From positions 248,001 to 312,000 of the forward strand of contig RIAZ01000002.1 in assembly GCA_003762615.1 (NCBI GenBank): 64,000 bases of DNA. The letters run 5' to 3'. The translations under genes and the position numbers were made by a program. This DNA is from Muribaculaceae bacterium Isolate-037 (Harlan). GTDB taxonomy: Bacteria > Bacteroidota > Bacteroidia > Bacteroidales > Muribaculaceae. A model generated the notes under the pieces. It made no database searches, was not told where the DNA came from, and saw only the letters and a list, made by a program, of their open reading frames with translations. This document shows, piece after piece, positions 1 through 9,847 of this stretch. Numbering within the stretch: the first letter of the stretch is position 1; each line of letters starts with the position of its first letter.

Positions 1-2208
1 AATATTCAGATGAACCACTGGATCTACTCCTGATATTTCATCCTGCAAGAATATAGCTTTCCACGTCTTAGAATTAGCACAGGATGAAATTATCAATATC
101 GGCACCAGGACTTCCTCTGGCGTACATCCGCCATGTGAGCCTAACCCGGATGATATCTTGTTCCCTAAAGATTTATGATTTAGAGCACACGCTATTTCCA
201 ATGAATCCAACAGATGATAATTATCATCCTTAGTAGCGATTCCTGAGGTTCTTACTGCATAACGTCCGCCATGACAATAATCAAAACCGACAAAATGAAG
301 TCCCGACTGTTTTTGAGGAAGGTATGATAATCCATGATCTGATACTATTGCAATTTTCTTACCTGCATACAGATTTAGTATCTCATTTATCACTTTCCTC
401 ATCATTTCAAGTTCCGCCACGATATTAGATGGATAAGTATTGGTATTCTTATGCGCCAATTCGTCTATATCACCAATCTTCACAAACTCTGCACCACCAT
501 CCTGAAGTTTTTCAAGGTCTCGTTTATTGATTTCTGTAATTGTCGGAAGAAAAGCGTGAGCTATCTTCACATCATTAAGATATACATGGTCTTTCTCGCG
601 TTCAGCAACGAGATGAGCGATAAATGGTATCCAATCTATTCCAAGACCATCAATCCAATAAAATATATCGATGTCCTCCCTACTTGACAGGATACTTCGT
701 GTAGTCTTAAAACAATTATACCAACTCAGGAAGCTGGCTTCATTAGCATTATATTTCTTAATGTCAGCATCTACTACATCAGTATATTTATCTGCAATTT
801 TTGCTTTCTTATAATGATCAATGTAATCAAGTGCCCAAATTTGCGATGCGTCAATAGTGCCAATTGAAGGAGCCATATATGAATAAAGTTCCGGATAGAA
901 TGCCTTAACATCATCCCTACTTATTTTATCTTCACCCAACCAAATAATCGCCAATTCTTTTTCTTTCACCGAAATCGGACTAAACAGCGATGACGCAAAT
1001 ATATATCCAGACTCCTGTGCCACATTCTCAAGTTTGGAAATCAGTTTATGCTGAACATTCTCCGGCAACACCACTGAACGCTTGGCTGCCTCCGACAGAC
1101 AATAGCTACGAACATACATTTCTGACGAATCAGAAGGGAACTCAAGAGCAATCACTGAAAATAGCTCCCTATTCGAGAAATCGGATGCCTTTGCCACAAC
1201 ACGTCTCATGTAGTCATTTTCACCAAAACTTTTTTTCATAATGTTGGTAAGCAGCCATCTACTGAACCCATCATCATACTCAAACCATAATTTAATGAAT
1301 GTCTTATAATTGCCTATTGTATTTACAGAAAAATAACCGGCAAACATATCATCAATATCAAAGTTTGTATTAAGATCTATCTCTTCCGCCAGACGATGCC
1401 AATATGCTTCATCTTGCGGTCGATACTCCAACCCTGACATTTTTAGGTTCAAACCTCGCGTAAGAAAATCGTAAACATTGTCACAAATACAATACGTAAA
1501 TGCATTATCCGGCTGAGCATATTCCGCATTTGGATAAATTGCCTTAGACATACAGATAATCTCACGTTTGTTTTGGGAATCAACGTCCTTCCAATAATCA
1601 AGCCAATCAAGCATGTTGCTTTTGACAGTGTATTTCTCAGATAAATTTTTCACGCCATAGAGAGTGCCTGGAGTTACTATCAGATGATAAGCTGAATCTT
1701 CCGAATTTGATGGCATATACCATATAATGATTTGGCAATCATTATAGAACGCCGACATCTTACCCTCCAATCCAACTATTGGCAAATATATCCGCTGCTG
1801 TTTTTCCCACCCGACATCTGTCGTCTCGATAGTCTTTAAGGTATTTATAAAAGTGTCAAATTCCTTATGGCTATTATTATCATAGAAACGTGCTAATTCT
1901 GAAAATGGAGTGATTATCATATCTTTGCCATTAAGAGAATTGATAAACATCTCCATTTTTTGGGCCAGTTCTTGATGCCGGATTATCACGTCAGGATAAT
2001 CCGGATCAAACCAATCTTGAATATATTTAACCTTAACTCCATTTTCCTGCACCATACTTTTAGTAAAGCGATAGGAATCAACGAAATTATCAAAAAGGAC
2101 AAAGCGTATCGGATAACGCCTAAGAGTAGACGAATTAATCCCATCTGCCTGCTTGTCATTTCTGACAAAATCAAGCAATGTTGCCATATCTTTAAACTCA
2201 GTGTACAT
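1..2208 (-). CDS. pglZ: BREX alkaline phosphatase-like protein PglZ, 3' end beyond the window
   Basis: The frame is open from ATG at 2208 to base 1, giving 736 codons, and it runs off the left edge. Translation shows PglZ landmarks of the alkaline phosphatase superfamily: a metal-site-like IFYWIDGLGIDW, then KIAIVSDHGLSYLP, and the C-terminal SHGGCTPEEVLVP (HGGxTPEE) typical of PglZ. PglZ is a core protein of every BREX phage-defence system and a probable metal-dependent hydrolase; its substrate is unknown. The start overlaps the end of brxC by 11 bases, so the two are probably translationally coupled. Together with brxP and brxC upstream this matches type 4 BREX; a brxL gene would be expected just left of the window. 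The family call is firm, the biochemical role is not. Confidence 0.9.
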   Translation of the reverse strand, partial: MYTEFKDMATLLDFVRNDKQADGINSSTLRRYPIRFVLFDNFVDSYRFTKSMVQENGVKVKYIQDWFDPDYPDVIIRHQELAQKMEMFINSLNGKDMIITPFSELARFYDNNSHKEFDTFINTLKTIETTDVGWEKQQRIYLPIVGLEGKMSAFYNDCQIIIWYMPSNSEDSAYHLIVTPGTLYGVKNLSEKYTVKSNMLDWLDYWKDVDSQNKREIICMSKAIYPNAEYAQPDNAFTYCICDNVYDFLTRGLNLKMSGLEYRPQDEAYWHRLAEEIDLNTNFDIDDMFAGYFSVNTIGNYKTFIKLWFEYDDGFSRWLLTNIMKKSFGENDYMRRVVAKASDFSNRELFSVIALEFPSDSSEMYVRSYCLSEAAKRSVVLPENVQHKLISKLENVAQESGYIFASSLFSPISVKEKELAIIWLGEDKISRDDVKAFYPELYSYMAPSIGTIDASQIWALDYIDHYKKAKIADKYTDVVDADIKKYNANEASFLSWYNCFKTTRSILSSREDIDIFYWIDGLGIDWIPFIAHLVAEREKDHVYLNDVKIAHAFLPTITEINKRDLEKLQDGGAEFVKIGDIDELAHKNTNTYPSNIVAELEMMRKVINEILNLYAGKKIAIVSDHGLSYLPQKQSGLHFVGFDYCHGGRYAVRTSGIATKDDNYHLLDSLEIACALNHKSLGNKISSGLGSHGGCTPEEVLVPILIISSCANSKTWKAIFLQDEISGVDPVVHLNI

Positions 2209-5200
2209 ATTTCAATAATATACTAAGTATATGATCACTTTCAAATTCACATAACTTCTTAATTGCTTCCCTTAAAGACTCAGCATCAATATTTTCAATA
2301 CGTCTCTTTGCCTCTTCTCTCAATTCGGAGCAATTATCAGCCGACAATGATCCATTTTGTACTATAGTTGAAATCTCCTTACTAGTTACATTATTGATTT
2401 CACTGTCAATGCTTCTGACGCTTCTGGCTGCACAACTAAAATTATTATTGTCCTGATTGCCATAACTTTCCTCAAAATCGTTTGATTGTCTGGAGTTCAT
2501 GGATTTCTCCAATCGCCAATTCTTCACTTGATCTTTGACTTCCTTCTCTGACCAACGCCCAATCTCACTTTGAAGATGTTTCTTCAGATAGGCATACACC
2601 TCATCCGTCTCCTCATCCTGCACCTTAACGATATCATCTTGCTTTATATATGCAATAAATCCATCCTTAAAAATACGTGGAGCATCTACAAGAAACACAC
2701 TGAATTCTATTTCAAGTTGCTTTATAGCTTTTGCTGTTGAACTTATCAACTCCTGATTGGCTAAACCATTAGGATCACACACCTTTACAATATTATCAAT
2801 CAAAGATGCGATACTATCATCACATGCCGGATTATATTTCACAGACCAAAGCGGATACCCCTTCTGATTGGCATATTCAAGTATCGCCCAACGGGCATCA
2901 GTAAGACTGGTCACATCCTTATATCCGGGAAGAGTCCTCAGTTTGAATATATTGATAAAACGCCTGCATAAATCACCAGACTCCTTCGATTCAAACATTA
3001 GATTCAGTTTATTACTCCTCTTCCCTGTTTCCCATGATTTAAAAAGTTCCACCACATCATCTACTATATGGCGACTCTCACGAGGTTTTCCGCTTGTATC
3101 AAATATCTGCTTGACATAACGGCGCATAGCATACGCCACCATTGCCATGCCGGCATAGGATTGATAAAGTCCATAAGGAGACTTCGACAACGCCTCAAGT
3201 TGCTCCCCTAAATTAAATTCCTGATTCTTACGAATTTTTCCAAATACTCCTTCAATATAATCGCATACCAATTTCACAGGATGCTTAGAATCCACATCCT
3301 CCTTCAGTTCCATGTTCTGATCCACACTGTCTTGAAAAAGAATGTCCACATGCTTGCCCTGACCTTGTATCTTTGCCAATACCTCATCTTTTGTATTAAA
3401 CTGCAGTATGGCATCGACAGTAGATTTCACAGACGACTTTTGCCAATTGGTTTTCGTAGATTTTGCCTTAATCATGAGCAAGGATTCAGGTCCGCAGGTA
3501 AATACGAGTGGGGCAATCGTATTGTTGACGGTTGATACCAATCTCAAGACAGAAGCGGTGTCCTCTTCCCCATTTATATAATATGTGAAACTGCCGCCCC
3601 TTATCCCTGCAATCCAATTCTTGACCAACTTTTTGGCATTATTAGAATAAGTTTCTTGTTGCTTATCCAATCCATGACGTTGTGCACACGTGGAATTTGC
3701 CATAAAGTCTATAAACCGATCATAATTCGGCTGCTCCAATGTCTTGTCAAACACAACAAAAAGAACATTCTTAAATCGGTCATTACGACATTCCCTATGA
3801 GCCATGGATTTAAGGAAATTCAATTCATCGAAATTTCTCGCCACAAGAACAGCAATATATAGTTCATACCCCTTGGATTGCCTCTTTCCATTCTCAATCT
3901 TAGTAATGAGTGTGTATTCATTACTTTGACGACTAAACACATCTAATTTGAATGGTCGGAAAATATTAGCCCAATTATTGTTGAATTCTAAAATCGCAGT
4001 GTCTGCAAACTTTGCCACCTGATCTGTAAATTTGAAGATACCGGTAGTCAACTCACTTTTTATTCTCTCAATCTCATCAGCCGGAAGAGCAGAGAACTGA
4101 ATGGAAAAAATGCCACCAGGTAGACGCTGAATAATATTCTTTACATTAAAGAAATTAAGAATCTCATCAATCTGTGGCTCTATCTTTGTGCCGATAAATA
4201 AATTCTTTATATTGATTTCTGAAGGCACAACAGTGTCACTCCCGGCAATATTATTGAGGGCATTCAGCAAAAGTATACCTTTAAAAACGGCTGCATATTC
4301 ATCACCCTCATGCTCAACTATCTTATGACATGAGTTATAACGTTCCAATACTGCGCCGAACTTCGTTTGATCCTCATTAAATGCACTCATCACATAATCC
4401 CACAAATAATCTGGTGTAATCGTAGAATAATTCTGATATGCATTTTCATCTTGGAAAAAATTCCTTACAGCATCGCAAGCCAAAAACTCAAAAACACTTC
4501 GGCTCGAACTTCCTGCTTCACGTGCATAATATGTAGCAAGATTTGCAGCAGAGGGATGCAAGGGATATAACTTCTGAAGGTCCTTCTTAGTCTCTTCTAT
4601 CTGATTAGATGTGGATGAGAATATTTCGAGCAAATCGGCATGAGAATGAAAAAATTCATTCACCAATTTGGCATGCCGGTCGCTATCTACAATCTGAAAC
4701 TTACGCGACATAATTTTAAAAGCAGAGACAGGCTCCATATTATACGTCACGTAATGATAACGACCGATTGTCTGTGAACGCTTCTCTTCATTAAGCAGAT
4801 TCAATGCCGAGGGATGAGAAATAAACAAGAAATAACTGTCATTACGGTCGCTCATCATAGCTTCCGACACTTCCTGAAGTTTACCAAGCAAACTTTCTCC
4901 AATAGCCGATTTACATATATTTGTAAATTCATCCCAAATTATAAGAAGTCCGTCATACACACCACCTTCTCGTAATTTATTCTGAACTTCTATTATCCAT
5001 TTTGCCAAGTTTTTATTTTCAAGCGGTATATTCAGACGTGATTCCCGCAAAGCATCGTTCACACAATCAAATACACCTACCGATGAATTAGACAATTCAA
5101 GACGCAGTTTTCTTAAATCTGGTGCCACCGACTGAAGTTTCGGACTTTTGCTCAGCAGTAACTCCCACATTTCCGGTTCTTGGTCTATGTGTTCCACATA

Positions 5201-5680
5201 ACTGTCAAAATCAGTTTTCACAACGATTTCAATCCCTGCCTCTTTCAAAGCCGACTTAATCTCACTTTGAAGCTGCAAAGAAAGATCTGTCTCATACGAG
5301 ATTCTTTGCTGACCATAAAGTTTTATCGGGAACAATCTTTTTTGTTGACGTAAGGATAAAAGATTGGTACGCAATACATCAAACTTTGGGTCACCATATT
5401 CTTCCTTAATATAATCCTGTATGCTCTCCACTGTGTCACAAAGCAAATGCTGCAACACAGCTCCAGCATGAGATTTTCCGGAGCCATAAGTACCGGCAAT
5501 CCATATAGGCTTATGATTGTCAGAATCGTTATTAAATACCGCTTTTATTGTCTTATCAAGCAATCCGTTAAACTGTTCATTCGCAATAAAAGTCTTCCAA
5601 TCATCAGGCTTCTCTTCCCGAATACTGTATACTGTCCGTGACTTACTAAGTGTGATTATATCGTTGTATTTCGTTGCCAT
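2198..5680 (-). CDS. brxC: BREX P-loop ATPase BrxC (PglY-like), operon 1
   Basis: The product has 1160 residues, a normal size for BrxC/PglY. A Walker A motif GTYGSGKSH lies at about residues 63-71 and a Walker B stretch LLIIWDEFTNI at about 245-252; the long remainder is alpha-helical and poorly conserved. BrxC is the large AAA-type ATPase of BREX, thought to assemble with PglZ and DNA during modification or exclusion. The ATG lies one base after the stop of the small upstream gene, and the 3' end overlaps pglZ by 11 bases, so this is one operon. It aligns in plan (N-terminal P-loop, IWDEFT motif) with the 1387-residue BrxC of operon 2 near 51-55 kb but is clearly divergent from it. Confidence 0.9.
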   Translation of the reverse strand: MATKYNDIITLSKSRTVYSIREEKPDDWKTFIANEQFNGLLDKTIKAVFNNDSDNHKPIWIAGTYGSGKSHAGAVLQHLLCDTVESIQDYIKEEYGDPKFDVLRTNLLSLRQQKRLFPIKLYGQQRISYETDLSLQLQSEIKSALKEAGIEIVVKTDFDSYVEHIDQEPEMWELLLSKSPKLQSVAPDLRKLRLELSNSSVGVFDCVNDALRESRLNIPLENKNLAKWIIEVQNKLREGGVYDGLLIIWDEFTNICKSAIGESLLGKLQEVSEAMMSDRNDSYFLFISHPSALNLLNEEKRSQTIGRYHYVTYNMEPVSAFKIMSRKFQIVDSDRHAKLVNEFFHSHADLLEIFSSTSNQIEETKKDLQKLYPLHPSAANLATYYAREAGSSSRSVFEFLACDAVRNFFQDENAYQNYSTITPDYLWDYVMSAFNEDQTKFGAVLERYNSCHKIVEHEGDEYAAVFKGILLLNALNNIAGSDTVVPSEINIKNLFIGTKIEPQIDEILNFFNVKNIIQRLPGGIFSIQFSALPADEIERIKSELTTGIFKFTDQVAKFADTAILEFNNNWANIFRPFKLDVFSRQSNEYTLITKIENGKRQSKGYELYIAVLVARNFDELNFLKSMAHRECRNDRFKNVLFVVFDKTLEQPNYDRFIDFMANSTCAQRHGLDKQQETYSNNAKKLVKNWIAGIRGGSFTYYINGEEDTASVLRLVSTVNNTIAPLVFTCGPESLLMIKAKSTKTNWQKSSVKSTVDAILQFNTKDEVLAKIQGQGKHVDILFQDSVDQNMELKEDVDSKHPVKLVCDYIEGVFGKIRKNQEFNLGEQLEALSKSPYGLYQSYAGMAMVAYAMRRYVKQIFDTSGKPRESRHIVDDVVELFKSWETGKRSNKLNLMFESKESGDLCRRFINIFKLRTLPGYKDVTSLTDARWAILEYANQKGYPLWSVKYNPACDDSIASLIDNIVKVCDPNGLANQELISSTAKAIKQLEIEFSVFLVDAPRIFKDGFIAYIKQDDIVKVQDEETDEVYAYLKKHLQSEIGRWSEKEVKDQVKNWRLEKSMNSRQSNDFEESYGNQDNNNFSCAARSVRSIDSEINNVTSKEISTIVQNGSLSADNCSELREEAKRRIENIDAESLREAIKKLCEFESDHILSILLKYVH

Positions 5681-5681
5681 T

Positions 5682-6137
5682 TTATTTATTTTTTAAATAA
5701 AAAGCTATTATCGTTTTTTTTATATCACTTCTAAAAACTGGATCTTGCAATAAAGCCCATAAATCTGCATCAAGAAACGAATAATCAAAATTGTCTCTTA
5801 GATATTTTCCTGATGGAGAATGAGCCTTCGGCGAACTTTTAAAAGGTATTCCTTTCCATTTTATATCATAAAACGTTTCACTTCTAAGATGTAAAAGTGG
5901 CAATAAGATAGGCGTTGGCTTATTATGAGGTTCGTTCATAATACAAATCCGCATATAAATATCTTCAAGATCTTTATTGGGATAGCATATCTTATTCTCT
6001 TCCAAAACTCCGTTTGATATAGCATCAATTATTGCAAGTACAAAATAAGGCTTTGCATTCTTAATACATCCGTGTGAATTACCTCGTTTTATTTTAGTTA
6101 TCTCAACAAGATAGAAATTTCTTTTAAGTTGATTCAT
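5682..6137 (-). CDS. small protein resembling a DNA sulfur-binding domain
   Basis: The product has 151 residues. The N-terminal half reads like the fold start of the sulfur-binding domain (SBD) of ScoMcrA-type enzymes: an AKPYFVLAIIDAIS segment (family pattern KP-LLLLA-D) at about 28-41, a charged helix, then LLPLLHLRSETFYDI (family pattern PFWHL-SDGFW-L) at about 79-93. SBDs recognise phosphorothioate DNA in type IV restriction enzymes. No nuclease motif is visible, so it could be a reader or adaptor only. It touches brxP (shared base 6137) and lies one base before brxC, so it belongs to the BREX operon. The SBD assignment is by eye from a weak pattern; a generic HNH-associated N-terminal domain is the main alternative. 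Confidence 0.6.
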   Translation of the reverse strand: MNQLKRNFYLVEITKIKRGNSHGCIKNAKPYFVLAIIDAISNGVLEENKICYPNKDLEDIYMRICIMNEPHNKPTPILLPLLHLRSETFYDIKWKGIPFKSSPKAHSPSGKYLRDNFDYSFLDADLWALLQDPVFRSDIKKTIIAFYLKNK

Positions 6138-8656
6138 TATACTTGCAAGAGAGTTTTCAATACCATAACTGGAGAAAGATCGTCACGGAGTGTAATATTA
6201 TCGAGCCCCATATTTAATTCAGCAACCAAAACTCTATTTACTTTAGAGTTTAAAGAACGTAATGTGTTTTCAAAATCATTCCTTAATAAATTAAACTCTT
6301 TTTGCGGACCACCTGCAGCATCCTGCTTATATAAGTCAAATATACGCAGAGAGAATATTTTACGAGATACCGCATATTTATAAAGAGAGTAAGCCAATGC
6401 CTCACAACTGATATCTTTATATGTCTCTCTTTTAAACGTATCTTTGGAGATTTCTTCATATTGTCTCAAAACAGAGCCGATTGGAGATTCTTTTAAAGTT
6501 CTTCTTAATTGATATACTGCATTATGAACTGTTTTTTCTTTATATGCCCCATATTGTTCTTTAATCATTCCTTCAAGTCCTTTTTGAGAACAATTAGTAT
6601 CAATCGATATATTCTTTGTATACCAATTTACAATAAAAGAATTATATGAAAGATTAATCCATACTATTTCCCATATCAAATTCGGATAATTTACCATTAT
6701 CTCTTGATTAGAGAGCAATTTAGCTAGTTCTGTAGCATTATTGTTTTCATCTATAATTTCAGCATCTCTAAGCCATGCTTTTAAAGATGGTATCTGATAA
6801 TTCTCATTTAATCCATGATTGCTCATCCAATAAGCATCAAGATTGTTCAAATAATCATTAAGCCATTCCTCTCTTAATCCAAAATTTTTATAACGATCTA
6901 TGTTACTTGTTTTTTTATTCATTTTAATTCCGGTTGTTAAGTATAATGAATTAGCCGCGATGCAACCTTTTTCATGAAAATTCAAACATCTATGACATTG
7001 AATACACTTAGCCTTATCCACATACACTTTTGGATATATATGAAGTGCACCAGTGGGACATTCAACCTCACATGTTTCACATTGGATACAATAAACGGCT
7101 TTAAAAAGCACACGTTTAATTAATCCCATGATAATAATATCTGTGATATTTTTAATTTCAAGCGTATACTTTCCTTTATTCTCTATCAAAGAAAATTTAT
7201 ATGTTTCATCTTTAATCCTTATTTCTCCTATTGTACTACTTCCATCTATACTTGTTGTATAGTTTCCCAGTGTTTGAAAAAATGTCAGTATCGGATATTT
7301 AGGATTCTGTATTACCGCAATAAGATTTGATTCATAATTTTTAAATTCTATAAACGAATCCTGATCAACCAAATTTCCACTTGCACGGCGTTTCCATCCT
7401 CCTTGGCTAATATATTCCTTAATATCCTTTACTCCTCCTTTTTTAGCGTAACTTTCTATTCTACTTAGAAAAGGCCTAACATTTTCCCTATAATGAATAT
7501 TTGCAATTCTCTCATTCCATTCATTTGCAAATGGACAAACCAAACACCCAACACGAGTCATTCCTTGGCGATATGCTGGATTTATAGGCAATTTATATTT
7601 AAATAAATATAAGAAAATTTCAGAAGTGCTCCAATAAAGAATTGGTCGGACATTAATTACTGTATCATGTTTAACCCCCTTTCCAATTCTGTTATATCCG
7701 GAACGTCTCGTACTTTCTTCCGCACGCACGCCATCAAATGTCAGGACCCTTGCCTGCTTATTATTTTCAGTCTTCAACATCCTATATAATGGTCCTGTCT
7801 TCATGACAGCACAACACCAACGATGCGTATCACTTGGAGTACCAATCTTATCCCAATAGCTTAATACACTGGCATGATTTCTTGCTATTGAAAATTTCAA
7901 TTCGGGGTACATTGACTGATAATACTCCGTAATTTCTTCATACAGATTTAACGATGGTGGCAACTCATAACCCGTATCACTATATATTACCTCAAAATCC
8001 TGAGGAGGAATCGCCCGCGTACAAAGGTCAAGCACCACCTGTGAATCCTTTCCTCCAGAAAATGAAGCCAGAAACTTATCTATTCTTGTGGTTTGATATA
8101 CCTTCTTCCCTTCTTTCTTTGCTTGCTCCAAAGGCATCACATCAAAACTGTTACAATCCTCTTTTACAATTGCCATCTTTTGCTTTGCCTTCCTCTCAGC
8201 AACCTCCGCAAGTCGCTCAAAATCAAGAGAATTAGCTTTCGATTCCTTTGCTATTTTCTTAGCAGATGAATACATAAGATACGTATCTCTTATGAACTCA
8301 ATTGCCTCACTCTCGATTACAAACATATAATCTCGATTACGCTCCAACATTGCTGCCACGTCAACAGGCTTCAACTTCATCTGATCACAGCCGTCACTAA
8401 ATACAATTGTTGGAGAATCATATATATTTGCCCCTTGCGCTTCAAAAACCATTTCTCCACGGTAATAATATTGCTTATTACAAGCCCATAGCAACGGTGC
8501 CTCTGACTCAGGATATGACCATCCTAAGTCTTTCAATTTTAACAGATCAAGTTCCTCATAGAATACAGGACGTGGAGATACACTTAACGTCTCTTTCGTA
8601 ATATGACGCTTTAGAATAACTCCACCACTTTTTTTATCCCATTCTATTTTAAACAT
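6137..8656 (-). CDS. brxP: BrxP: PAPS-reductase-like PP-loop protein with ferredoxin domain, operon 1
   Basis: The product has 839 residues. The PP-loop SFSGGKDSQ lies at 198-206, as in PAPS reductases and DndC. Further cysteines sit in RWCC (279-282) and CLVC (371-374). A ferredoxin-like cluster region at about 523-565 has CxxCxxCxxxCP followed by CxxCxxC, consistent with 4Fe-4S binding, and the C-terminal ~230 residues look like a DUF4007-type helical domain. BrxP is the signature of type 4 BREX. Kinship to DndC suggests activation of the DNA backbone and sulfur insertion, but that is inference. It is first in the operon and ends one base into the next gene. Upstream lies an inverted-repeat-bounded promoter region (8683-8870). 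Confidence 0.9.
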   Translation of the reverse strand: MFKIEWDKKSGGVILKRHITKETLSVSPRPVFYEELDLLKLKDLGWSYPESEAPLLWACNKQYYYRGEMVFEAQGANIYDSPTIVFSDGCDQMKLKPVDVAAMLERNRDYMFVIESEAIEFIRDTYLMYSSAKKIAKESKANSLDFERLAEVAERKAKQKMAIVKEDCNSFDVMPLEQAKKEGKKVYQTTRIDKFLASFSGGKDSQVVLDLCTRAIPPQDFEVIYSDTGYELPPSLNLYEEITEYYQSMYPELKFSIARNHASVLSYWDKIGTPSDTHRWCCAVMKTGPLYRMLKTENNKQARVLTFDGVRAEESTRRSGYNRIGKGVKHDTVINVRPILYWSTSEIFLYLFKYKLPINPAYRQGMTRVGCLVCPFANEWNERIANIHYRENVRPFLSRIESYAKKGGVKDIKEYISQGGWKRRASGNLVDQDSFIEFKNYESNLIAVIQNPKYPILTFFQTLGNYTTSIDGSSTIGEIRIKDETYKFSLIENKGKYTLEIKNITDIIIMGLIKRVLFKAVYCIQCETCEVECPTGALHIYPKVYVDKAKCIQCHRCLNFHEKGCIAANSLYLTTGIKMNKKTSNIDRYKNFGLREEWLNDYLNNLDAYWMSNHGLNENYQIPSLKAWLRDAEIIDENNNATELAKLLSNQEIMVNYPNLIWEIVWINLSYNSFIVNWYTKNISIDTNCSQKGLEGMIKEQYGAYKEKTVHNAVYQLRRTLKESPIGSVLRQYEEISKDTFKRETYKDISCEALAYSLYKYAVSRKIFSLRIFDLYKQDAAGGPQKEFNLLRNDFENTLRSLNSKVNRVLVAELNMGLDNITLRDDLSPVMVLKTLLQV

Positions 8657-8682
8657 TTCACTCGCAGTTAGTTAATAATACA

Positions 8683-8870
8683 CTCTTCCGAAGAGATTTA
8701 AATGAATTGAAACACGCTTATTATTAGATAGATATAAATGCTAAATATTTTATTTGCTAAACAAGCCAATAATTAACAAATATAGATTGAATAAAAAATA
8801 GAATTTAATTGTGTGATTTTTAAGAAAAATTTTATAACTTTACACTTGATAAAGTATCTCTTCGGAAGAG
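8683..8870. other. candidate invertible promoter segment in front of BREX operon 1
   Basis: The 15-base sequence CTCTTCCGAAGAGAT at 8683-8697 recurs as its exact reverse complement at 8856-8870. The 158-base, very AT-rich spacer has a perfect -7 box on the minus strand (8777-8784, facing brxP) and a near-perfect one, TAACTTTA, on the plus strand (8835-8842, facing away). This is the arrangement of Bacteroidales invertible promoters. The arms are also nearly self-palindromic, so they could instead be two operator sites of one regulator. If invertible, the present orientation would be ON for BREX. Confidence 0.5.
8777..8784 (-). promoter_or_regulatory. -7 box for brxP
   Basis: TATATTTG on the minus strand matches the Bacteroidetes -7 consensus TAnnTTTG exactly. 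No good -33 TTG is seen at 19-21 bases, so strength is uncertain. It would give a leader of about 115 bases before the brxP ATG at 8656. Confidence 0.45.
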
Positions 8871-8896
8871 ATTTTGATAATTGCTAAACAAAAATT

Positions 8897-8923
8897 GCCT
8901 CAGACTATGACGTTATCTGAGGC
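8897..8923 (-). terminator. hairpin terminator, minus direction
   Basis: GCCTCAGA (8897-8904) pairs with TCTGAGGC (8916-8923) around an 11-base loop. Read on the minus strand it is followed by AATTTTTG, a short U-run, so it could stop transcripts coming from the nuclease gene before BREX. A second perfect 11-bp stem with loop CGTA lies at 9006-9031. Confidence 0.5.
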
Positions 8924-9090
8924 ATTGATGTCATTATATCCTTTGTGAGACCTTGCTGACTTACATAAAACAATACCGACAGAATCAAGGGTCAGGAAAA
9001 TCTCCAAATCGTCAGTCGTAACTGACGATTTAATCGGACGATGAAGTTGTGCATACAATGATTCGTAATCAGTAGTTTAATCACCACTAA

Positions 9091-9276
9091 TTTAGCACTT
9101 AATCACCTTCTCTCTACTCTCACTTGTTTCATCCGTTTCACTTGTTTCGCTTGTTTCGCTTGTTTCAGGTGAAACAGGTGAAACAAGTGAAACAAACGAA
9201 ACAGGTTGAGTTTTACGGACGTCGGTTGACTTTTCGATCGTCATCACTGAACCGGGTTGACTACGGCAGTATGATG
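9091..9276. repeat. hairpin-rich direct repeat, copy 1
   Basis: This ~186-base block recurs at 10765-10950 in the same orientation with roughly 90% identity by eye. Both start TTTAGCACTTAATCACCTTC, carry nine-base units of GTTTC followed by four variable bases that turn into complementary GAAAC units (9125-9203, a self-complementary tract), and end near GAACCGGGTTGACTAC. The two copies bracket the nuclease gene 9848-10696. A weaker shared tail of T/C-rich sequence follows (9355-9390 and 10985-11015). I see no coding potential. Confidence 0.75.
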
Positions 9277-9426
9277 TCTGCACAAAGAAATAAAAGAATT
9301 AAAAGAAATCCATTTATTCTCAAATGAAGTTGCCTAAAATTAATTAAATCAAAAATAATTTCTTTTTTTTTCTTTCTTTTCTTTGTGTTACCTTACGATA
9401 TAGCTAATAACGCTTCTTTGTGGAAT

Positions 9427-9637
9427 GGATTCATCTGATTCAGGTGATTCATAGTGATTCATAGTGATTCAGGTGAATCGGGGCGTAGTCGGAAAATATC
9501 AAGGTCGGATAATGGGTGGGGATAGTTTCAAAATAACACTGCTGAAAGATCCCTTATGTCTAACTTTGCAGCATCAAATGGTGCGCTACGATGCGCTACG
9601 CGCAATGTGACAGGTAACAGGTAACAAGTGACAGGTG
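9427..9637. repeat. short tandem GATTCA and GGTAACA units
   Basis: 9427-9481 holds GATTCA units spaced 9-10 bases that end in the complementary GAATC; 9609-9637 holds seven-base GGTAACA/AGTGACA units. A TAACTTTG box lies at 9561-9568 on the plus strand with no gene behind it. Between 9640 and 9848 two copies of TTGATATCAAGTCT (9722-9735 region and 9773-9786) are seen. Nothing else was found in this ~500-base gap. Confidence 0.55.
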
Positions 9638-9847
9638 GTCTTCATCCCTATCAGAAGGAGTGAAGAGGGATGTCGTATATAAAAAGTAACCTTTTATATT
9701 CTAATTGCACCCACAATCATTACCTTGATATCAAGTCTATAGCACATCTTGATCTCAAACCAATAACTCACATTGATATCAAGTCTTTCTCCCCTTGATA
9801 GAAGTTCCTCTACGCGGCTATATTTTGACAGATGCCGTTCATCCGAA

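Noticed and set aside
5682..6137. Ordinary HNH endonuclease
   Set aside because: No HNH or other metal-site motif is present in the 151 residues; only the domain that often precedes such nucleases is recognisable.
9124..9327. 67-residue open frame on the plus strand within the repeat block
   Set aside because: It is a translation of nine-base repeat units (phenylalanine/leucine then lysine/glutamine stretches) and has no start signal; the same region is a non-coding repeat at 10765-10950.
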